A stretch of 64,000 nt of DNA from Neorhizobium populisoli (lineage in GTDB: Bacteria > Pseudomonadota > Alphaproteobacteria > Rhizobiales > Rhizobiaceae), in NCBI RefSeq assembly GCF_019430945.1, contig NZ_JAHYCB010000005.1, forward strand, positions 496,001-560,000. The letters are read 5' to 3'. The position numbers and the translations under genes were made by a program. How positions within the stretch are numbered: position 1 is the stretch's first letter; every line of letters begins with the position of its first letter. The notes beneath the pieces were generated by a model. It did no database searches. It saw only the letters and a list, made by a program, of their open reading frames with translations, and was not told the DNA's origin. This document shows positions 35,796 to 45,691 of this stretch, one piece after another.

Positions 35796-36971
35796 TCACT
35801 TGGCGTGTCGCAAAACCGGCAGTGCCAGAACCACGCAAACCAGAAGCGCCGCCGCGGCGATCACGGTCGGCAGAGCGAAACTGCCGCTGCCCTGGGCGAG
35901 CCAGCCGGCGCCCAGCGGGCCGATGATCTGGCCGGTGCCGAAAGCGGCCGTCATCACGGCAAGCGCCCGGCGCGGGCTTTCGGGTGAGAGTTTCCGGCCG
36001 ATCTGCAGGCCGTAGGCGGTGACGACCATGAAGGTCGCGCCTAGCAGCAGCCCGCCGAAAAGCGCCCCCGGCGTCGGCGGCAGCTCCACGGAACCAAGCA
36101 CCCCGACCGCCTGCAGGCCGAGCGCTGCCACATAGGCTTGGCCGAGCCCGAAACGGCGAACCACGGGCCGCCAGAGCAGCAGCGACACCGCCGCTGCGGT
36201 ACCCGTCAGAAACCATGCGAGGAATTCGACGACAGGCCCGGCATCGCCCATCCGCGCGATGGTGACGAGAAAGGTCGCGGTGATCACATAACCGAAGCCG
36301 AACAGGCCGTAGGACAGGATCAGCAGCGTCAGCGGCATCTTCCACTTCAACGGCGGCTCGACGACCGCTCCCGTGCCGAGCGTCTGCCGAGGCAGAAGCC
36401 AGGCGACGATCCCGGCAACGACAAGCACGATCGCCGCCCCCGCCAGCCAGTTGAAACGCCAGCCGTGCGCCGCATCGCCGGCCACGTCGTTGACCAGCAG
36501 GACCAGTGCCGAAGAAAGCGCGATCCCAAGCCCGACGCCGCCAAAATGCAGGACGTTAACGTTATCGCGGCCGACCGCATAAGGCAGCACGATCGACGAC
36601 GTGAAGATCATTGCCAGCGCGCTCGCGACGCCCGCCAGGAAACGGATGATGGTAAAGGCAACGACCGATGTCGTGGCCGCCATGGCCGCAAGCAGGATAG
36701 CGGTCGCAAGCAGTCCCGCAAGCGCCACATTCCGCTCCCGCCCCGCCGCCCAGCCATAGGCGGAAAGAATGGCGCCGGCCAGATAGCCTGCGAAATTGCC
36801 GGCTGCGATATAACCGGCATCGGCCGCTGAAAGCGGAATACCGGCGATCATGCCGGGCAGGATCGGCGTGTAGAAAAAGCGCCCGAAACCCATCGCGGCG
36901 GCCATGGAAATGGCGCCGGCAAAACCGATCAGCAGGGGGCGGCTGGAAAAGCCGGTGTTCATCTGAAGCAT
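35796..36971 (-). CDS. MFS transporter, YbfB/YjiJ family
   Basis: The 391-residue protein has about twelve hydrophobic segments with short loops. It shows the YbfB/YjiJ-type features: AAAMGFGRFFYTPILPGM near the N terminus, AGYIAAGNFAGYLAGA, GVASALAMIFTS and a second-half LQIGRKLSPESPRRALAVMTAAFGTGQIIGPLGAGWLA. The substrate is unknown. There are two candidate starts 9 bases apart; AAAGG lies just before the first. No neighbouring operon gene. Confidence 0.85.
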   Translation of the reverse strand: MLQMNTGFSSRPLLIGFAGAISMAAAMGFGRFFYTPILPGMIAGIPLSAADAGYIAAGNFAGYLAGAILSAYGWAAGRERNVALAGLLATAILLAAMAATTSVVAFTIIRFLAGVASALAMIFTSSIVLPYAVGRDNVNVLHFGGVGLGIALSSALVLLVNDVAGDAAHGWRFNWLAGAAIVLVVAGIVAWLLPRQTLGTGAVVEPPLKWKMPLTLLILSYGLFGFGYVITATFLVTIARMGDAGPVVEFLAWFLTGTAAAVSLLLWRPVVRRFGLGQAYVAALGLQAVGVLGSVELPPTPGALFGGLLLGATFMVVTAYGLQIGRKLSPESPRRALAVMTAAFGTGQIIGPLGAGWLAQGSGSFALPTVIAAAALLVCVVLALPVLRHAK

Positions 36972-37251
36972 GGCCTTTTATCGCAGCCGCATTGCGCCGC
37001 GACAAATGAGGAATTGTCATTGCTGCGATGAACGGGGCTGATGTCTCTGTCCCGAAACGGGATTTTCGACGGCCGGCAAGTCTCTGAAACTGATAGAGAA
37101 TCAAATTAAGGCCCAGCGCGCCGCAATCACGCCCCGATCACGCAACTGCCGCAACGAATTGATGCAATGCAGTACGACTTTCGTCTTGTTGCTGACACGA
37201 ATGAAGAGCACTTTTCCTGCGTCGTCAATCAAGGACGGCGGAGGACAAACC

Positions 37252-37470
37252 ATGGACCAGGACCTGACCATTTCGGAAGTGCTCGTCGATCCGTTGATCG
37301 CACAGCTTCGACGGGCTGATGCCGTGGGTTATGCGGCCTTCGCCCAGCTGATGGAAAGCGCCTCGCGGGTCCATAGCCGCCAGCTCCTCGCGCATCTGCA
37401 CGAAGAGCGCGTCGAAGCCTTCTATCGCAGCGCCGATGCGGCAACGCAGAAGGCAAAGACGCTCAGCTGA
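37252..37470 (+). CDS. Small hypothetical protein, 72 residues
   Basis: I do not recognise this protein. It starts MDQDLTISEVLVDPLIAQLRRADAVG, is amphipathic and helical, has no signal peptide and ends with a Lys/Ala-rich tail. A GGAGG ribosome binding site 7-8 bp before the ATG supports it; the open frame itself begins 93 bases earlier. Its end overlaps the reconstructed 3' end of the convergent acetyltransferase gene by 8 bp. Confidence 0.6.
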   Translation: MDQDLTISEVLVDPLIAQLRRADAVGYAAFAQLMESASRVHSRQLLAHLHEERVEAFYRSADAATQKAKTLS

Positions 37471-37956
37471 TCCGAGCAGCATCCGGACCTTTGTCGCCGG
37501 TCAGCCAGTATGCCTTGCAGACTGTCCCCGGCGCCAGCCGGTAGGTCCGGAAACCCATCTTTTCGTATAGGCCTGAGCTTCGAGGTTGCTTTCACCGATA
37601 AAGGCTTCGATCGCTTCAAGTCCAGCATCGGCCGCAGCCACGCTCGTGACCTCGAACAGACGCGATCCGACGCCACGCCGGGCCGCCAGCGGCGATACAT
37701 GCGTGCCGATAATGCCCCAGCCGACCGGCGTGCCATAGGGATTGTCTTCCGTTGCCATGACCAGAGACTGGAAACCGAGCAGGCTGCCGTCGTCGTCGAC
37801 GGCCAGCGAGCAGCGTATGCTGCCGGGGCGCTCCACATAATGGCTCAGTACATAGGCTTCGTCTGCCGGCGATTTGCGCTTTCCGGCGGCCACGAGCAGC
37901 TGCAGCATTTCGCTGATGGCAGCAGCGTCGCCGCGTTCAGCCGTTCGAATTTTCAT
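37463..37956 (-). pseudogene. GNAT N-acetyltransferase, frameshifted near the C terminus
   Basis: The frame starts MKIRTAERGDAAAISEMLQLL and contains the acetyl-CoA loop VSPLAARRGVGSRLF, a clear GNAT fold. After residue 130 the frame turns to KRWVSGPTGWRRGQSARHTG and stops at 37501. A shift at about 37565-37568 gives YEKMGFRTYRLAPGTVCKAY then WLTGDKGPDAARIS with a stop at 37463-37465, the standard GNAT ending. One base is missing from an expected TATTAC. The restored product would be 164 residues. Either inactivated or an assembly error. Confidence 0.8.
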
Positions 37957-37978
37957 CCGCCTGCCTTTCGCAGATCCG

Positions 37979-38734
37979 TCAATCCACCAGCGTCAGGATG
38001 ACCGGTCCATTCCGGGTCGCGACGATCGTGTGTTCGTATTGCACGGTCGGCGCCCGCGGATCGCTGTAAAGCGTCCAAACGTCGCCATTGCCGCCGTCCT
38101 CGGCCCATTCGGCGCCGAGAGACAGGAAGGGCTCGATGGTAAAGACCAGCCCCTCTTGCATCGTCCGCCGCTCGCTCTTGTCCGGCCAGGTTGGAATTTC
38201 CGTCGGCTCGTCATGCAGGGTCAGGCCGATGCCGTGGCTTGAGAGATTGGTGATCAGCGTATAGCGGTTCTTCTTGGCGAAAGTGCCGATCGCGTTGCCG
38301 ATGCCGGCGAGCGGCTTGCCGGGCCTGACCTGCTGCAGGCCGGTCCACAGCGCGCGGCGGCCGTCGCGGCACAGCTTCTCGATCTCGCGCTTGACCGGCG
38401 GCACCGCGTAGGATGCGCCGGTATCGCCGAAAAAGCCGTCCTTCATCGCCGAAACGTCGATATTGACGAGGTCGCCCGCCTTGATCACCCGATCGCCCGG
38501 AATGCCGTGCGCCACTTCCTCGTTGACGCTGATGCAGGTCGCCGCCGGAAACTGGTAGCAAAGCTCCGGCGCCGACTGCGCTCCGTTGTCCTCCAGAACC
38601 TTGCGGCCGATATCGTCCAGCTCGCGGGTGGTGATCCCCGGTTCGAGCGCTTTCGCCATGTTGTCCATCGCCTGCGCGCAAAGCTTGCCGATATCCTTCA
38701 GCTTCGCCAGTTCGTATTCGGTGGAAATAACCAT
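37979..38734 (-). CDS. map: Methionine aminopeptidase, type I
   Basis: The 251-residue metalloenzyme removes N-terminal methionine from new proteins. The pita-bread fold residues are visible: the substrate-binding His in VAHGIPGDRVIKAGDLVNIDVSA, metal-binding Asp residues in NIDVSAMKDGFFGDTGASY, the His in SSHGIGLTLHDEPTEIP, Glu in FTIEPFLSLG and Glu in YEHTIVAT. It lacks the N-terminal zinc-finger extension of type Ic. The ATG has no strong ribosome binding site. It is probably one of several map paralogues in this kind of genome. Confidence 0.93.
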   Translation of the reverse strand: MVISTEYELAKLKDIGKLCAQAMDNMAKALEPGITTRELDDIGRKVLEDNGAQSAPELCYQFPAATCISVNEEVAHGIPGDRVIKAGDLVNIDVSAMKDGFFGDTGASYAVPPVKREIEKLCRDGRRALWTGLQQVRPGKPLAGIGNAIGTFAKKNRYTLITNLSSHGIGLTLHDEPTEIPTWPDKSERRTMQEGLVFTIEPFLSLGAEWAEDGGNGDVWTLYSDPRAPTVQYEHTIVATRNGPVILTLVD

Positions 38735-38818
38735 GAAATCTGCCGTTCTGTCTTCGGTTCTTGAAGCAATTCCGGACGCAAACCACGGCGCATCTTCGCC
38801 GGAATTGCTGTCACATAT

Positions 38819-39898
38819 TCAGGCAGCCGGTTTCGCGCCATCCACCGGGTCCGTCAATTCCTTTTTGGCGAGACCGAGCTCTTTTCTGACGATCGGTGCC
38901 ACCCTGGTGCCGTAAAGTTCGATGCCGCGCATGACCTGATCATGCGGCATCGGCCCGATCGCCATCTGCAAGAGGAACCGGTCCATGCCGAACACCTTGT
39001 GGGCCGCGACGATCTTTTCGGCCACCAGTTCGGGATCGCCGAGGAAAAGATTGCCGAGCGGGCTGCGGGACTGGTCGAAATGCGCCCGGTTGGTCGGTCC
39101 CCAGCCGCGCTCGCGGCCGATGCGGTTCATCACCTCGGCCTGCGGACCATAAAATTGGTCGGCAGCGGCCTCCGTCGTATCGGCGATGAAGCCATGCACG
39201 TTGATGCTGGTCTTCAATGTCGCCGGATCATGTCCCGCGCGACGGGCCGCCTCGCGATAGAGATTGAAGAAGGGCGCAAACCGCGGATATTCCCCACCGA
39301 TGATGGCGACCGCCAGCGGCAGGCCCATGGCGCCGGCGCGAGCGACCGATTGCGGCGTACCGCCAACCGCGATCCACACCGGCAGCGGATCCTGCACCGG
39401 ACGCGGATAAACGCCACGGCCGTGGATCGGCGCACGCGTCTGCCCCTCCCAGGTCACGACTTCCTGATCGCGGATGGCGAGCAACAGGTCCAGCTTCTCG
39501 GTGAAGAGCTGGTCGTAGTCGCCCAGATCGTAGCCGAACAGCGGATAGGACTCGATGAACGAGCCACGCCCCGCCATGATTTCCGCCCTACCGTTCGAAA
39601 TGAGGTCGACGGTCGAGAATTCCTGGAAGACCCGAACGGGGTCATCGGAAGAAAGCACCGTCACGGCGCTGGTCAGGCGGATATTCTTGGTCCGTGCGGC
39701 AGCGGCGGCCAGCACCGTTGCGGGTGAAGAGATTACATAGTCCGGCCGATGATGTTCGCCGAGACCAAAGACATCCAAACCGACCTGATCGGCAAGCTCG
39801 ATTTCTTCCAGAAGGTTCTTGATGCGGCATGCGCCCTCCGCGCCCTTATTCAGAGCGGAAGCATCGACGTCGCCAAAAGTATGCAGCCCGAGTTCCAT
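38819..39898 (-). CDS. LLM-class flavin-dependent oxidoreductase
   Basis: The 359-residue protein is a luciferase-like TIM-barrel monooxygenase of the group that starts [12 protein letters not shown]. It shows [63 protein letters not shown] and [13 protein letters not shown]. It would use reduced flavin; the substrate is unknown. The frame opens at 40138, but the first 80 codons look non-coding; ATG 39898 matches relatives, and MGVSN at 39913 is the alternative. Confidence 0.85.
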   Translation of the reverse strand: MELGLHTFGDVDASALNKGAEGACRIKNLLEEIELADQVGLDVFGLGEHHRPDYVISSPATVLAAAAARTKNIRLTSAVTVLSSDDPVRVFQEFSTVDLISNGRAEIMAGRGSFIESYPLFGYDLGDYDQLFTEKLDLLLAIRDQEVVTWEGQTRAPIHGRGVYPRPVQDPLPVWIAVGGTPQSVARAGAMGLPLAVAIIGGEYPRFAPFFNLYREAARRAGHDPATLKTSINVHGFIADTTEAAADQFYGPQAEVMNRIGRERGWGPTNRAHFDQSRSPLGNLFLGDPELVAEKIVAAHKVFGMDRFLLQMAIGPMPHDQVMRGIELYGTRVAPIVRKELGLAKKELTDPVDGAKPAA

Positions 39899-40046
39899 GT
39901 TCGAAACACCCATTCGTTGATGCCCATCGCATCCTGCGCTGCAAATAGTTATTGGGCGCAGCACGCACAAAGGCGAATCTTTCGAAGGAATTGTTCGATA
40001 TTTTGGATAGCCGGCGACGCTGGAGGTTCCCCCGCCGGCTCCCCGG

Positions 40047-40526
40047 TCAAAGACCGAGGTCGGAAAGGCTCGGATGATCGTCCGGACGACGGCCGAGCGG
40101 CCAACGGAATTTGCGATCCGTCTCCTTGATCGGAGCATCGTTGATGCTGGCGATCCGGCGGCGCATCAGGCCGTGCTCATCGAATTCCCAGTTCTCGTTG
40201 CCATAGGAACGGAACCACTGACCGCTGTCGTCGCGCCATTCATAGGCGAACCGCACCGCGATCCGGTTTTCGTGAAATGCCCACAGCTCCTTGATCAGCC
40301 GGTAATCCAGCTCCCGGTTCCATTTGCGGGTCAAGAACGCCTCGATATCGGCCCTGCCCTTGACGAATTCGGCGCGGTTGCGCCATTCGCTTTCGACGGT
40401 ATAGGCGAGCGCTACGCGGGCGGGATCGCGGCTGTTCCACGCGTCTTCGGCAAGTCTTGCTTTTTGAGCCGCGGTTTCTGCTGTAAATGGCGGCAAGGGT
40501 GGGCGATCGGTCGTCTGCACTGTCAT
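40047..40526 (-). CDS. DUF1348 (NTF2-like) protein
   Basis: The 159-residue NTF2-fold protein has the DUF1348 pattern: [82 protein letters not shown] and [25 protein letters not shown]. No enzymatic role is established. It overlaps the upstream PNPOx-family gene by 4 bp (ATGA), so the two are translated together and are likely controlled by the divergent LysR regulator. Confidence 0.88.
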   Translation of the reverse strand: MTVQTTDRPPLPPFTAETAAQKARLAEDAWNSRDPARVALAYTVESEWRNRAEFVKGRADIEAFLTRKWNRELDYRLIKELWAFHENRIAVRFAYEWRDDSGQWFRSYGNENWEFDEHGLMRRRIASINDAPIKETDRKFRWPLGRRPDDHPSLSDLGL

Positions 40527-41140
40527 TGTCCTTCCTGGTTGATCTTTGCCTTGAGAGCGGCGTTTTCGGCCTCCAGGCTGGCGATCTTCTGCTGTAGCGC
40601 CGAAACGCCCTCTTCGATATCGGCCATGGTGAAGCGCGGGGTGATGTGCTGCGGGCAGTTCCAGTCGAAGGCGTCCAGACGGAAAACCAGCGCCCGTTCC
40701 ACCTTGGCCCGGTATCCCGGCACCGAGACTTTGGCGATGATCTCCGGATCGGTGGAAATCTCCGCATGGGCGAAGATCTTCAACCGGGCGCGGTTCGGAT
40801 AGTCCATCAGGATCAGCGACACGCGATCGCTGGTGCCGAGATTGCCGACGGAAATATACTGGCGATTGCCGCGGAAATCCGCAACGGCAAAGGTCTGGCT
40901 GTCCAGCACCTGCACGAAGCCCTTCGGCCCGCCGCGATGCTGCACGTAAGGCCAGCCGGTCTCTGACACGGTCGCCATATAGAAACTGTCGCGAGCCGCG
41001 ATGAAGGCCGCTTCCGACGGCGTGAACCGGTCGAAAGTCCGCTCCTTGCCGGCAACCTCGAAATAATCCCGGCTGCCATTTGCTTCCTGCGCGGCCTTGA
41101 CGCCCGGCGTCGAGGCAATGTCGAGAAATGTATAGGTCAT
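40523..41140 (-). CDS. Pyridoxamine 5'-phosphate oxidase-family flavoprotein
   Basis: The 205-residue protein has a split-barrel PNPOx-like domain (about 35-175, with [35 protein letters not shown] and [23 protein letters not shown]). A short coiled coil at the C terminus ([25 protein letters not shown]) probably helps oligomerisation. The substrate is unknown. GAGGGA precedes the ATG at 41140. First gene of a two-gene operon, divergent from a LysR regulator 118 bp away. Confidence 0.87.
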   Translation of the reverse strand: MTYTFLDIASTPGVKAAQEANGSRDYFEVAGKERTFDRFTPSEAAFIAARDSFYMATVSETGWPYVQHRGGPKGFVQVLDSQTFAVADFRGNRQYISVGNLGTSDRVSLILMDYPNRARLKIFAHAEISTDPEIIAKVSVPGYRAKVERALVFRLDAFDWNCPQHITPRFTMADIEEGVSALQQKIASLEAENAALKAKINQEGQ

Positions 41141-41258
41141 GGGAGTTCCCTCGGGAGACAAATCCCGTTCAGATGTCTGGGACAGAATATAGTCTCTTTC
41201 GGATTTCCATATAATAATATAGAATTGAAAGATATTCTCTCAAATTTCGAGACAATCC

Positions 41259-42188
41259 ATGGACCGGTTCGAAGCGATGTCGATCCTCGTCGCGGCAGCG
41301 GAAACCGGCAGCCTCACGGCCGCAAGCCGCAAGCTCAATGTGCCGCTCCCCACGATCAGCCGCCGGATCGCGGAGCTCGAAGCCCATCTCGGCACGCGGC
41401 TTCTGGCACGCACGACCCGCAGACTGGCGCTCACCGATGCAGGCGCAGCCTATTTCGAAGCCTGCAAGCGCATCCTCGACGAAGTGGGCGAAGCCGAACG
41501 CACGGCGGCCGGCGAGCAAAGCGCCCCGAAAGGCGATCTCGTCATCACCGCGCCGCTCGTTTTCGGGCGGCTGCACATCCTGCCGGTCATCACGGATTTC
41601 CTCGCCCTTTACCCGGACATCAATATTCGCCTGACACTCTCGGACCGCAACGTGGATCTGATGCAGGACGAGATCGACCTCGCGCTCCGGATCGGCAAGC
41701 TTCCCGACAGCGCAATGGTGGCGACGAAGGTCGGCGAATTGCGGCGCGTGGTCTGCGGCAGCCCAGCCTTTTTCGAGCAACACGGCATTCCAACCACGCC
41801 GCAGGACCTCGCCGGCAGGCCGGCCGTCAATCTCGACGTGTTGCGGCCAATGCCCTGGACGTTTGCGATGGTCCCGAACGGCCGGCCGCGGGACGTCGCC
41901 GTCCTTTCCCGTCTGGCCGTAAACACGGCGGAGGCGGCGCTCGATGCGGCCATTGCCGGCGTCGGCATCACGCGCGTGCTTTCATATCAGGCTGCCGATG
42001 CGGTCGGACACGGCCTGCTGCAGATCGTGCTCGACGAGTTCGAACCACCGCCGTTGCCGGTCTATCTCCTGCATTCGGTACAGGGCATACCACCCGTCAA
42101 ACTGCGGACCTTCCTGGATTTCGCGGCCCCTCGCCTTCGTCGCCGGATCGGTGCAATTCTGGCGCCGGCTCGGGATGATTCGCACTGA
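41259..42188 (+). CDS. LysR-family transcriptional regulator
   Basis: The 309-residue protein has an N-terminal winged helix-turn-helix (MDRFEAMSILVAAAETGSLTAASRKLNVPLPTISRRIAELEAHLGTRLLARTTRRLALT) and a periplasmic-binding-like effector domain. It is of the subgroup with NVDLMQDEIDLALRIGKLPDSAMVATKVGELRRVVCGSPAFFE. It is divergent from the PNPOx-DUF1348 operon and presumably activates or represses it. The intergenic stretch is A+T-rich on the operon side. Confidence 0.92.
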   Translation: MDRFEAMSILVAAAETGSLTAASRKLNVPLPTISRRIAELEAHLGTRLLARTTRRLALTDAGAAYFEACKRILDEVGEAERTAAGEQSAPKGDLVITAPLVFGRLHILPVITDFLALYPDINIRLTLSDRNVDLMQDEIDLALRIGKLPDSAMVATKVGELRRVVCGSPAFFEQHGIPTTPQDLAGRPAVNLDVLRPMPWTFAMVPNGRPRDVAVLSRLAVNTAEAALDAAIAGVGITRVLSYQAADAVGHGLLQIVLDEFEPPPLPVYLLHSVQGIPPVKLRTFLDFAAPRLRRRIGAILAPARDDSH

Positions 42189-42273
42189 AATGCGACACCG
42201 GCTGCAGGCGCCGCGAAAGCAAATATTAGGACAGACGGCTTAAGCTTCGCGCGCGGATAAAAGGGGATGGTGG

Positions 42274-43446
42274 ATGACGGACGTGACGGAGCACGGCCTA
42301 CGGAACGCGGATGTGCTCGCCCTGCAGATGGATGCACTCTACAAGGGCGCGCCTGCGGCCGTGCTCAGCATCTTCGGAGCGGCGTTCGGTTCCATCGCCT
42401 ACTGGTCGCCGGAAAACCGGACCATGCTCATCGTCTGGCTTGCCTGCATCAGCACTGTCGCGCTCTTCCATCTGGCAACCGCCCTGCTGCGCCATTGGGG
42501 CCTTCCGAAAAGCTGGTCGCCGGTCGCCTGGTCGCATCTCGTCAAAGGCATCTATATCGCCGCCGGCCTCTCCTGGGGCATCGGCGGCGCGATACTGCTT
42601 CAGCATGGCGACGAACATCAGGCGCTGGTGATCTGCTGCCTCGCCATGGGCGCCGTCAGCGTCACCTTCCCCGTCATCGTCTATACGCCGGCCTACTGCC
42701 TTTTTCAGACACCGATCTTCCTTTCCTTCACCTACGGGCTGGCGATCAGCAATCTCGAATACGGCATGTTGCTCTCCGTCGCCGCCGCGCTGCTGAGCAT
42801 GGTGTTGCTGATCATTGCCTATTCGATGGGCGGGCAGATGGTGCTGGCGCTGAGGCTTTCCCAGGAAAACCGGCTTCTCGTGGAACAGCTCGCCGAGCGC
42901 GGCATGGCGCTCGAAGCCGTCAATCGCGACCTGACCGTCCAGACATTGACCGATCCGCTGACCGGCCTTGCCAACCGCCGCCAGCTGATGGGCTTCATGC
43001 GCCGCGCGACGGGACGATGCGCCTTGCTGATCGTCGATGTCGATCACTTCAAGTCCTATAACGATACTTTCGGCCATGGCGATGGCGATATCTGCCTCGT
43101 CCTCGTGGCAGAGGCTCTGCAGCGCAGCGTCCAGGAGGCGAACGACCTCGTGGCACGGCAGGGCGGCGAGGAATTCGCGATCGTGTTGACCGATCTCGGC
43201 GAAGACCGCGCCTTCGACGTGGCGGAATTGATCCGCTCCAATGTGCAGGCGCTTTATCCGACCAATCCCCGCAAGGTCCACCGCCAGATCACGGTCAGCA
43301 TCGGTTTCGCCTATCGCGACGCCGAACTGCACAAAACGACCGCAGACCTGATGGCCGAGGCCGATGCGGCACTCTACGAAGCCAAGAATTCCGGCCGCAA
43401 CCGCGTCTCCATGCTCACCGACCGCCGCAATCTCGCGACCGGTTGA
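42274..43446 (+). CDS. Membrane diguanylate cyclase (GGDEF)
   Basis: The 390-residue protein has about six hydrophobic helices (about 20-210), a short coiled linker and a GGDEF domain starting at TLTDPLTGLANRRQLMGFM. The active-site signature is GGEEF in VARQGGEEFAIVL, and the metal/guanine residues DVDHFKSYNDTFGHGDGD are intact, so it should make cyclic di-GMP. No EAL domain and no obvious RxxD inhibitory site immediately upstream of GGEEF. The ribosome binding site AGGGGATGG precedes the ATG. Confidence 0.92.
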   Translation: MTDVTEHGLRNADVLALQMDALYKGAPAAVLSIFGAAFGSIAYWSPENRTMLIVWLACISTVALFHLATALLRHWGLPKSWSPVAWSHLVKGIYIAAGLSWGIGGAILLQHGDEHQALVICCLAMGAVSVTFPVIVYTPAYCLFQTPIFLSFTYGLAISNLEYGMLLSVAAALLSMVLLIIAYSMGGQMVLALRLSQENRLLVEQLAERGMALEAVNRDLTVQTLTDPLTGLANRRQLMGFMRRATGRCALLIVDVDHFKSYNDTFGHGDGDICLVLVAEALQRSVQEANDLVARQGGEEFAIVLTDLGEDRAFDVAELIRSNVQALYPTNPRKVHRQITVSIGFAYRDAELHKTTADLMAEADAALYEAKNSGRNRVSMLTDRRNLATG

Positions 43447-43553
43447 GGCATATTCCCGCCACCAAATAAGACTCTGGTTTCAACGGGCTGGCGATATTTT
43501 CGGATTCATCGTTCGAGCCGCCTCATGCGCCGCCTCAGCCGAAAGAGGCGCCT

Positions 43554-43916
43554 TCAATTGGCTAGGCGCCCCTTTACCAGCGCGTCGATCGCCGCCTTCA
43601 AATCATCGATCATGAACGGCTTGGTGAGTACCGGACGGCTGGAATAGGCGGCATCCAGGCCCGCACCTCCGTAGCCGGTGGCAAACACATAAGGTATGCC
43701 GCGACCGGAGAGAATGTCGGCCACGGGAAAGGACTTTCGGCCGTCGAGATTGACGTCGAGTACCGCCAGATCAAAATCCGCCTTGCTCGCCGCATCCTCT
43801 GCCTGCGGCAGGCGCATGGCGAGATCGATCACTTCGTGGCCGAGTTCAATCAGCATGTCCTCGATCATCAGCGCAATCGTCATCTCGTCCTCGACGACCA
43901 GGATTCGCAGCGCCAT
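43554..43916 (-). CDS. Single-domain response regulator
   Basis: The 120-residue receiver domain starts ALRILVVEDEMTIALMIEDML. It has the phosphorylation aspartate in FDLAVLDVNLDG, the Thr in VFATGYGG and the Lys in VLTKPF. There is no output domain. It lies 4 bp after the stop of the HWE kinase gene on the same strand, so the two form a kinase-receiver pair. As the kinase is frameshifted, its input may be lost. Confidence 0.92.
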   Translation of the reverse strand: MALRILVVEDEMTIALMIEDMLIELGHEVIDLAMRLPQAEDAASKADFDLAVLDVNLDGRKSFPVADILSGRGIPYVFATGYGGAGLDAAYSSRPVLTKPFMIDDLKAAIDALVKGRLAN

Positions 43917-43920
43917 GGAT

Positions 43921-45365
43921 CTAGCGCCCGCCATACAGATCACTGGGCGCATCGATCGTGCAGACGAGCCCGGTCGGCTGGAAATCGAGCTTGACCTTGC
44001 CGCCCATCTCCCGCGCCAGACCGCGTTCGATCAGCACCGAACCGAAACCACGCCGTGAGGGTGGCGACACCGGGGGACCGTCGCTTTCGCGCCATTCGAT
44101 CTGCAGACGGGCTTCACCACCCTCGCCGTGCCCTCTCGCCCAGGTGACGCGAATCCTGCCATCGGAATTCGACCACGCGCCGTATTTCAGCGCGTTGGTT
44201 GCCATCTCGTGCATGGCAAGGGTCAAAGCCAGCGCCGTCTTGGGCGATAGCTGCACATCCTCCTCGCCTTCGATCAGGCAACGGCTCTCATCCGGACAAT
44301 GCGACCGGATGGCCTGCTCGATCGCGCCCCTTAGCGAAGCGCCGACCCAGCGCTCCCCGGTTAGCAGGTCGTTGGCCTGGCCGATTGCCACCATTCGGGC
44401 GGAGAACCGTCTTTGTGATTCCTTGATATCGTCCACGTTGCGAAAGGTCTGGCCTGCAATCGCCTGTGTCATCGCAAGATTGTTCTTCACACGATGATTG
44501 AGTTCGTGGACGACGAGCCGCAGATGTTCTTCGTTGCGCCGCCTTTCGGTCACATCCGATGCCGCCCCGAACCATTCGATGATCTCGCCATGATCGTCGA
44601 AGATCGGCACTGCGCGTGACAGCGTCCAACCGGCGACACCATCGGCCTGCCGGACGCGGTGCTCGTGCTGGAAGACGCTTTTGGTGCGGATCGCTTCATC
44701 GATGACGGCCTGAATGCCGGCTACGTCCTCCGGAAAAAGATACAGGCCCTGCCAGGCAATGCTTGGATTGTCCATGTCCGGAAGGAACCCGCGTCCGTCG
44801 AGCGCACGCATTTCCTTCCAGTCCGGGCTCATATGATAGACGACGTCCGATGTCGCGTTGGTGAGCGCCCGGAACCGTTCTTCGCTCTCCCGCAGGCGCC
44901 TCTCTGCCAGCACCTGCTGCGTCGTCTCCACGACGATGGCGATCACGCCGGCCGGCCGGCCGCTTTCGTCGAGAACCGGCGAATAGTCGAGGTTATCCAG
45001 ACCGGCTCCGGCTTGCCGTGCCGGATCAGCGTCAGCTCCTGGTTCTTGTAGGCCAGCGTGCGGCCGGAAAGGCCCACCTTCATGACATTGTCGTTGAAGT
45101 CGGCGATCTCGTCCCAGCCTTCGCGCACCTTAGAACCGAGAAGTTCGGGGTGGCGCAATCCGGCAAAACCGGAATAGGCATCGTTATAAATCATGATGCC
45201 GTCTTCGCCCCAGAGCAGAACGATCGGCACGGGCGACAGCAAAAGCATGCTCGTCACAGTCTTGAGGCTTTGCGGCCAGCCGGAAATAGGCCCAAGCGGC
45301 GTCTTCGACCAATCGAAGGATCGGATCAGATCGCCGGTTTCGCCTCCTCCCACGGGAAATTGCAT
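43921..45365 (-). pseudogene. HWE-family PAS sensor histidine kinase, frameshifted
   Basis: Two adjacent frames together make one kinase. The N-terminal frame starts MQFPVGGGETGDLIRSFDWSKTPLG (PAS-like) and runs to KPEPVW at about residue 123. A shift near 44993-44996 then continues as NLDYSPVLDESGRPAGVIAIV and on through a second PAS, the phospho-acceptor in VVHELNHRVKNNLA (about residue 291) and the HWE ATPase with MHEMATNALKYGAWS and WRES. One G is missing from an expected TGGATGAACC. The restored length is about 481 residues. A cognate receiver gene follows. It may be a real lesion or a consensus error. Confidence 0.82.
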
Positions 45366-45469
45366 GATGTCATCTTGTCGGGCCGGATGCGCAATCAATC
45401 ATCGCTCCAGATATGTTTATATCATCAGAGTCGGATGTAGAACCTGCATCGAGTTTGTCTATGGGGAGG

Positions 45470-45675
45470 ATGAGTGATTTGGAGACTTCGTCAAATTCTC
45501 CTGCTCCGCAAGCCGTTGATGCGGCATGCAGGAAAAGACTTCGGCCGACATGGATTGTTATGCCCGCGAGGCCGGTGACGACGTGCTGAAGACTATTGCC
45601 GGCGTCCTTTCAGCGTCGAGAGGCTGGATAGCCTCTCGACGGCATTGGCATGAAGTCAACGCTGACCGGACATGA
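45470..45675 (+). other. Possible broken small ORF upstream of the SRPBCC gene
   Basis: A good ribosome binding site (GGGGAGG) precedes ATG 45470, which reads MSDLETSSNSPAPQAVDAA and then degenerates to a stop at 45589. A one-base shift near 45523-45526 continues as MQEKTSADMDCYAREAGDDV and LKTIAGVLSASRG to a stop at 45675. Joined, this would be a peptide of about 68 residues. I recognise no family, and a hairpin lies inside the second part, so this is only a suspicion. Confidence 0.25.
45615..45640. terminator. Perfect 11-bp hairpin downstream of the SRPBCC gene
   Basis: GTCGAGAGGCT, loop GGAT, AGCCTCTCGAC. It lies 52 bases past the stop of the minus-strand SRPBCC gene. There is no T tract on either side. 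Confidence 0.4.
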
Positions 45676-45691
45676 CCCGGCAGCGGGATAG

